This document shows positions 59,170 through 64,000 of a stretch of DNA of 64,000 nt, piece by piece. The DNA is from Streptomyces mayonensis (GTDB lineage Bacteria > Actinomycetota > Actinomycetes > Streptomycetales > Streptomycetaceae). The notes beneath the pieces are model-generated. The model searched no databases, was not told the origin of the DNA, and saw nothing but the letters and a program-made list of their open reading frames with translations. A program made the position numbers and the translations under genes. Numbering within the stretch: position 1 is the stretch's first letter; each line of letters starts with the position of its first letter. The stretch lies in assembly GCF_018982965.1 (NCBI RefSeq), contig NZ_JACBYP010000037.1, positions 1 through 64,000 of the forward strand, given 5' to 3'.

Positions 59170-61617
59170 TCACCCCCGCAGTGCCTCCTCCAGCTCCCGG
59201 GCCACGGCCGCCGCCTTGTCGTCCGGCAGCGGTGCCCTCACCTCCTGGGTCACGTAGAAGGCGTCCACCGCGTTCGCCCCCAGGGTGCTGACGTGCGCGC
59301 TGCGCACCCGCACCCCTGCGGCCTCCAGCGCCCGCCCGATGCGGAGCAGCAGCCCCGGCGCGTCCTGGGCGCGGACCTCGATCACCGTGGCGAGCCGGGA
59401 GGCGGCCGGGGCGACGCGCACGCGGGGCGGGGGCGGTTCCACTCCCCGGCGCCGGGGGTGTGCGGCGTCCCGCTCGGCGAGCCGGGCGGCGATGTCGAGG
59501 GTGCCGTCCAGGGCCCTGACCAGGTCGGCCCGGAGCCGGGCGGCCTGCGGCAGGGAGCCGTACTCGGCGGCGACCCGCCAGTCCAGGAGCAGGACGGAGC
59601 CTTCGACGCCCTGCGGCAGCGGCAGGGACCGCAGCTCGGCGGTGCGGACGGTCAGCCGGTGCGTCGCCAGGACCCCGGCGACCGCCGGGAGCACGCCCTC
59701 CTGGTCGGGTACGGCGATCAGCAGCTCCACGCCGAGCGGCTCGGGACCGGCGGCGCCCGGAGGCTCGGCCGCCGGTTCCGCACGGGCCCGCAGCGCCAGG
59801 ACCGGCCCGCCGGTGCGGAAGGCCTCGACGGCGAGGCGCTCCTGCTCGGCGGTGGGCGCGGCCGCCCCGGGTTCCTCGGGCTCGTCGCCCGCCAGCACCG
59901 CCGTGGCCCGTCGCACCAGGTCGGCGACGAGGGAGCCGCGCCAGGACGACCAGGCGGCCGGCCCGGTGGCCAGTGCGTCCGCCTCGGTGAGGGCGTGCAG
60001 GAGTTCCAGCGTGTGTGCGGAGCCGACGGCGCCGGCGACCGCGCGCACCGTGGCCGGGTCGTCGAGGTCGCGCCGGGTGGCGGTCTCGACGAGCAGCAGG
60101 TGGTGGCGTACGAGGGTGGCGAGGACGGCCGTGTCGGCGCGGTCGAAGCCGATGCGGGCCGCCACGTCCCGGGCGATGGTCTCGCCGGCCACGGAGTGGT
60201 CGCCGGGCCAGCCCTTGCCGATGTCGTGCAGCAGCGCGGCGACCAGGAGGAGGTCGGGGCGGTGCACGCGGCGGCTGAGGCCGGCGGCGCGGACGGCGGT
60301 CTCGATCAGGTGCCGGTCGACGGTCCACACGTGCACGGCGTTGCGCTGGGGGCGGCAGCGGACCCGCTCCCAGTCGGGGAGGAGGCGGGTGACCAGGCCC
60401 TCGGCCTCCAGCGCCTCCCAGACCTGCACGGTGGGCCGGCCCGAGCCGAGCAGGGTCACCAGCTGCTCCCGTGCCTCGGCGGGCCAGGGGGTGGGCAGGG
60501 GGCGCGCGGTGGCCGCCAGGTGCCGTATGGCGTGCGGGGAGAGCGGGAGTCCGGCCTGTGCGGCGGCGGCCGCGGCACGCAGGGGGAGCACGGGATCGCG
60601 TTCGGGGCGTGCGGTGCGGGCGAGTACCACCTCGCCGTCCTGTTCGACGACGCCTTCGGCGAGCGGGGAGCGTTCGACGGCGCGTTTGCCGCCGTTCATC
60701 ATGGCGCGCAGCCGGGGCCGTACGGAGCGTGCGCGCAGGACGCGTCCCACCTCGCGCCAGGTGACGTCGCCCGCGTAGGAGATGACGCGGGCCGCCTCGT
60801 AGATCTGCCGCAGCAGCGCGTCGGCGTCCAGCGTGCCCAGTTCGGCCGCCACCTGGTCCTGCTCCTGCAGCGCCAGCCGGTCGGTGGCCCGGCCCGTCGC
60901 CAGGTGGAGTGCGTCGCGTACGTCGAGCAGTCGGCGCCGGGCGTCGGCGAGGCCTTCGCGCGGGGCGTCGGCCAGCCAGGAGGCGGCGACGGCGCGCAGG
61001 GCGGTGGCGTCGCGCAGGCCGCCCCGGGCCTCCTTGAGGTCGGGTTCGAGCAGGAAGCGCAGCTCGCCCTGGCGTTCGGCGCGGTCGGCGCAGAGTTCGC
61101 GGAGTTCGGGGAGGCGTTTCGCGGCCTGGTTGCGCCAGTCGGCGAGGACGGCGGTGCGCAGGGAGGCGGTGAGCGTGCGGTCCCCGGCGAGGTGGCGGGC
61201 GTCGAGGAGGCCGAGGTGGACCTTCAGGTCCTCGCCGGCCGTCTTCCGGGCCTGTGCCGGTGTGCGTACGGAGTGGTCGAGGTCGAGGCCGAGGTCCCAG
61301 ACGGGGTACCAGAGGCGGTCGGCGAGGGTGGCGACGGCCTTGGCGTCGCTCCCGTCGTGCAGCAGGAGCAGGTCGAGGTCGCTGCGCGGGGACAGTTCGC
61401 CGCGCCCGTAGCCGCCCACCGCGACGAGCGAGGTTCCGCGCGCCCCGGTGGCGCCCGCGTCGAAGAGGCCGGTCAGCCAGTCGTCCGTCAGTGCGGCGAG
61501 GGCGGAGCGGCGCGGCGGCCCGGGCCGCGTCCCCTCGGTGAGGAGGCGCAGCCGGGCCGCCGCGTAGCCGCCGGGTCCCGAGTCCTCTGCTTCTTTCGTC
61601 ACGTCCGTACGCGTCAC
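59170..61617 (-). CDS. glnD: PII-protein nucleotidyltransferase GlnD
   Basis: The 815-residue bifunctional enzyme has a nucleotidyltransferase domain (VGGYGRGELSPRSDLDLLLL, near residue 67), an HD hydrolase domain (LLHDIGKGWPGDHS, near 465) and two C-terminal ACT domains (VELLIAVPDQEGV-like and VIEVRAQDAPGLLLRIGRAL). In Streptomyces it adenylylates GlnK instead of uridylylating it. GTG follows GGGAG. It is the third gene of amtB-glnK-glnD and signals nitrogen status to metabolism. Confidence 0.94.
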   Translation of the reverse strand: MTRTDVTKEAEDSGPGGYAAARLRLLTEGTRPGPPRRSALAALTDDWLTGLFDAGATGARGTSLVAVGGYGRGELSPRSDLDLLLLHDGSDAKAVATLADRLWYPVWDLGLDLDHSVRTPAQARKTAGEDLKVHLGLLDARHLAGDRTLTASLRTAVLADWRNQAAKRLPELRELCADRAERQGELRFLLEPDLKEARGGLRDATALRAVAASWLADAPREGLADARRRLLDVRDALHLATGRATDRLALQEQDQVAAELGTLDADALLRQIYEAARVISYAGDVTWREVGRVLRARSVRPRLRAMMNGGKRAVERSPLAEGVVEQDGEVVLARTARPERDPVLPLRAAAAAAQAGLPLSPHAIRHLAATARPLPTPWPAEAREQLVTLLGSGRPTVQVWEALEAEGLVTRLLPDWERVRCRPQRNAVHVWTVDRHLIETAVRAAGLSRRVHRPDLLLVAALLHDIGKGWPGDHSVAGETIARDVAARIGFDRADTAVLATLVRHHLLLVETATRRDLDDPATVRAVAGAVGSAHTLELLHALTEADALATGPAAWSSWRGSLVADLVRRATAVLAGDEPEEPGAAAPTAEQERLAVEAFRTGGPVLALRARAEPAAEPPGAAGPEPLGVELLIAVPDQEGVLPAVAGVLATHRLTVRTAELRSLPLPQGVEGSVLLLDWRVAAEYGSLPQAARLRADLVRALDGTLDIAARLAERDAAHPRRRGVEPPPPRVRVAPAASRLATVIEVRAQDAPGLLLRIGRALEAAGVRVRSAHVSTLGANAVDAFYVTQEVRAPLPDDKAAAVARELEEALRG

Positions 61618-61704
61618 CCGGCGACTCCCGTTCCGTTCCCGTGCCTCACGGCCTCCCGGTGCTGCCGCGGAGTCTCCCCGGCGTCGCTCTCGGAGGCCGT
61701 CGTG

Positions 61705-62043
61705 TCAGAGCGCGTCCGGACCGCGCTCGCCGGTCCGCACCCGTACGGCGGTGTCGACGGGGACCGACCACACCTTGCCGTCGCCGATCTTGCCGGTGCG
61801 GGCCGCCTTGACCACCACCTCGATCAGCTGCTCGGCCTCGTCGTCCTCGACCAGGACCTCGACGCGGATCTTGGGCACCAGGTCGACGGTGTACTCGGCG
61901 CCCCGGTAGACCTCCGTGTGGCCGCGCTGGCGGCCGTAGCCGCTGGCCTCGGTGACGGTCAGGCCGTGCACTCCGAAGGCCTGGAGGGCCTCCTTGATCT
62001 CGTCGAGCCGGTGGGGCTTGACGACGGCGGTGATGAGTTTCAT
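61705..62043 (-). CDS. glnK: PII nitrogen regulatory protein GlnK
   Basis: The 112-residue PII protein has MKLITAVVKPHRLDEIKEAL, the T-loop GYGRQRGHTEVYRGAEYTVD with the modified Tyr, and VRTGERGPDAL. It binds ATP/2-oxoglutarate and regulates AmtB. The start ATG overlaps the amtB stop by four bases (ATGA), so the pair is translationally coupled. Confidence 0.97.
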   Translation of the reverse strand: MKLITAVVKPHRLDEIKEALQAFGVHGLTVTEASGYGRQRGHTEVYRGAEYTVDLVPKIRVEVLVEDDEAEQLIEVVVKAARTGKIGDGKVWSVPVDTAVRVRTGERGPDAL

Positions 62044-63386
62044 GCGTCCACCTTCCTGTTCTCGGCCGGCGCGGAACCGGAGGAGCCCGGCGTGGCGGTC
62101 GTCCGGGCGGCACCGCCGCCGGCGCCGCTGTGGTCGTACGCGGTCTCGGCGTGTTCGGCCTGGTCGATGCCGGCCACCTCGACGTCCTCCGGTACCCGCA
62201 TGCCGATGGTCTTGTCCAGCAGGAAGGCGAGGACTGCGGAGACGACGAGGGAGTAGGCGAGCACGCCGAAGACACCGGCGCACTGCTTCCAGAACTGGTC
62301 GAGGCCGCCGCCGTAGAAGAGGCCCTCGACGTCGGACTGTCCCTTGCCGCTGGCGAAGAAGCCGATGAGCAGCGAGCCGAGGATGCCGCCGACGAGGTGG
62401 ACGCCGACGACGTCGAGGGAGTCGTCGTAGCCGAAGCGGTACTTCAGGCCGACGGCCATGGCGCAGACCACACCGGCGATGACGCCGACGGCGATCGCGC
62501 CGAGCGGGGAGACGGCGCCGCCGGCCGGGGTGATGGCGACCAGGCCGGAGACGGCGCCGGAGGCCGCGCCCAGGGTGGTGAAGGCGCCGTGCCGGATCTT
62601 CTCGTAGGCGAGCCAGCCGAGGACGGCGGCGCCGGTGGCGACCTGGGTGTTGACGAACATCAGCGCGCCGACGCCGTCGTCGTTGCCGAGCCAGGATCCG
62701 GCGTTGAAGCCGAACCAGCCGAACCACAGCAGGCCAGCGCCGAGCATGACCAGCGGCAGGCTGTGCGGGCGCATCGGGTCCTTCTTGAAGCCGACCCGCT
62801 TGCCGATGACGAGGATCACGCCGAGTGCCGCGGCGCCGGCGTTGATGTGGACGGCCGTGCCGCCGGCGAAGTCGATGACGCCCAGCTCGAAGGCCCAGCC
62901 GCCGGCGCCCCAGACCCAGTGGGCGACGGGGAAGTAGACGACGGTGGCCCACAGGGCGATGAACAGCGCCCAGGCGGTGAATTTGACGCGGTCCGCGAGG
63001 GCGCCGCTGATCAGGGCCGGGGTGAGGATGGCGAACATCATCTGGAAGACCACGAACACGAAGAGCGGGATCGTTGTCCCGTCCCACAGCTCGGTCAGGC
63101 CGATGTCGCTGAGCCCGACCCAGTCGGAGTTCCAGCCGACGACACTGCCGGAGTCGGTGCCGAACGCCATGGAGAAGCCGTACAGCACCCACAGGACGGT
63201 GACGATGCCGAGGCTGATGAAGCTCATCATCAGCATGTTCAGGGTGCTCTTGACGCGGACCATGCCTCCGTAGAAGAAGGCGAGGGCGGGCGTCATGAGC
63301 ATCACCAGGGCGGAGCAGATGAGCATGAAGCCTGTGTTGGCGGCAGAGAGCTCCGTCTCTGCGGCGAGCGTGATGGCTGGGGCCAT
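62040..63386 (-). CDS. amtB: Ammonium transporter AmtB
   Basis: The 448-residue channel has about eleven helices and the Amt signatures FFYGGMVRVKSTLNMLMMSF, DFAGGTAVHINAGAAALGVI with the first pore His, and DVVGVHLVGGILGSLLIG with the second. It conducts ammonium across the membrane. The ATG at 63386 after GAGGAG is preferred to one at 63470, which has no ribosome binding site. A GlnR box lies 97-134 bases upstream. Confidence 0.97.
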   Translation of the reverse strand: MAPAITLAAETELSAANTGFMLICSALVMLMTPALAFFYGGMVRVKSTLNMLMMSFISLGIVTVLWVLYGFSMAFGTDSGSVVGWNSDWVGLSDIGLTELWDGTTIPLFVFVVFQMMFAILTPALISGALADRVKFTAWALFIALWATVVYFPVAHWVWGAGGWAFELGVIDFAGGTAVHINAGAAALGVILVIGKRVGFKKDPMRPHSLPLVMLGAGLLWFGWFGFNAGSWLGNDDGVGALMFVNTQVATGAAVLGWLAYEKIRHGAFTTLGAASGAVSGLVAITPAGGAVSPLGAIAVGVIAGVVCAMAVGLKYRFGYDDSLDVVGVHLVGGILGSLLIGFFASGKGQSDVEGLFYGGGLDQFWKQCAGVFGVLAYSLVVSAVLAFLLDKTIGMRVPEDVEVAGIDQAEHAETAYDHSGAGGGAARTTATPGSSGSAPAENRKVDA

Positions 63387-63482
63387 CGGCGTCTCCTCGT
63401 CGTTGGTACGGCCCCGTGCGGGCGAAGCCTGGGCGGGACTGAGGGGCGGGCCGGTTATGCGCCAAGACATTGGCGCAGCACG

Positions 63483-63520
63483 GTTTCCGTGGGCGCCCCG
63501 CGTTGTTTCGCCGCCGTGAC
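63483..63520 (-). promoter_or_regulatory. GlnR-type operator upstream of amtB
   Basis: Read leftward, the motif is GTCAC-N6-GAAAC-N6-GGGCG-N6-GAAAC, fitting the Streptomyces GlnR arrangement of alternating a- and b-sites with 22-base periodicity. Three of the four half-sites are good; the second a-site (GGGCG) is degenerate. GlnR activates amtB-glnK-glnD at low nitrogen. Confidence 0.85.
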
Positions 63521-63700
63521 GAAGGCGCCGTGCGTGTTACGCGTGGATGAACGGCCGGACACGGGACCGCGCGGCCGTGCTCGTGGCGGGGCGGTCCGTG
63601 CCGGGACGTGGACCGGCCGCGGCGGCCTCCTGATGACCTGGCATGGGGGAGCCGAGTCGGGCAGTTCGGGAGGGCCGGCCGCGGCCGGGGTCGGTGGGTG

Positions 63701-64000
63701 TCAGACGGCTTCGGCGGTCTCCGGCAGCTCGACGGCGAGTCGCTCGGTGAGGTCGACCACCTCACCGAGGTCGCCGAAATCGCGTACGGCCGTGTCGACG
63801 GTCTTGCGGATGCGGGTGTTGACGCGTTCGGAGCGGACCTTCTTGGCGATGCGCATGGCCTCGGCGGCCAGGACGGTGCTCTCCTCGGGTTCGCGGTGCA
63901 GCAGGTGCACGGTGGCCATGCCGATGAGGTTGAGCGCGTAGGAGCGCTGGTGTTCCTCGTCCTCGGCGAACAGCTCGACGGCCTTGCGCATCAGGGGGTC
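63701..64000 (-). CDS. nsdA: NsdA-like TPR protein, 3' part only
   Basis: The window ends inside this leftward gene; about 100 C-terminal residues are visible. They contain TPR-like helices: RSYALNLIGMATVHLLHREP, ESTVLAAEAMRIAKKVRSER, and VDLTERLAVELPE at the end. The position next to amtB matches nsdA, a negative regulator of development and antibiotic production in S. coelicolor. The 314-base gap before amtB holds the GlnR box only. Identity rests on order and TPR character. Confidence 0.7.
   Translation of the reverse strand, partial: DPLMRKAVELFAEDEEHQRSYALNLIGMATVHLLHREPEESTVLAAEAMRIAKKVRSERVNTRIRKTVDTAVRDFGDLGEVVDLTERLAVELPETAEAV

Noticed and set aside
59293..62256. 987-residue rightward open frame opposite glnD and glnK
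   Set aside because: Antisense shadow of glnD with low-complexity Gly/Val/Arg composition.

Overview
The window is about 72% GC by eye, with dense third-position G/C coding, GTG starts and GGAGG ribosome binding sites. It carries whiG, an nsdA-like gene, the sipWXYZ signal peptidase cluster, amtB-glnK-glnD and a LAETG surface protein. This is a Streptomyces chromosome core region, in essentially the S. coelicolor order between nsdA and the polyamine/GABA genes, read in reverse. No tRNA, rRNA, insertion sequence, integrase or cas gene was seen.

Left third (1-29 kb), amine and nitrogen catabolism plus accessory genes: a PucR regulator, a membrane P-loop ATPase, gabT, a candidate 6C RNA, a PAP2 phosphatase, a DasR-type chitinase, and a polyamine operon (aldehyde dehydrogenase, Tat lipoprotein binding protein, ATPase, two permeases, amine oxidoreductase). 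Next come NADAR and two DUF4190 genes, a COG1816 deaminase with a phosphodiesterase, and a second aldehyde dehydrogenase divergent from an Lrp regulator and a class III aminotransferase. An ABC exporter-like pair, a VOC protein and a sortase-type surface protein follow. Together these could import polyamines and oxidise or transaminate them through aminobutyraldehyde to GABA and on through GabT. A decayed second binding-protein gene and tandem repeats sit beside the second dehydrogenase.

Middle (29-43 kb): a broken mycothiol-dependent isomerase-family gene, a TPP-riboswitch-controlled thiamine-type ABC transporter, rlmN preceded by two CRISPR-like repeats, cdsA-frr-pyrH, tsf-rpsB with strong hairpins, an M23 peptidase, a TetR regulator and the sporulation sigma factor whiG.

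Right third (43-64 kb): a long leftward run rpsP-KH-rimM-trmD-rplS-sipW-sipX-sipY-sipZ-NUDIX-DUF2469-yraN-comM-dprA (listed in transcription order) joins ribosome maturation, secretion and DNA processing. Beyond it lie a SprT-like gene, a methyltransferase, a lipoprotein, ffh, and amtB-glnK-glnD under a GlnR box, ending in the 3' part of an nsdA-like gene. Calls rest on motifs and family knowledge read from the sequence; no database search was possible.
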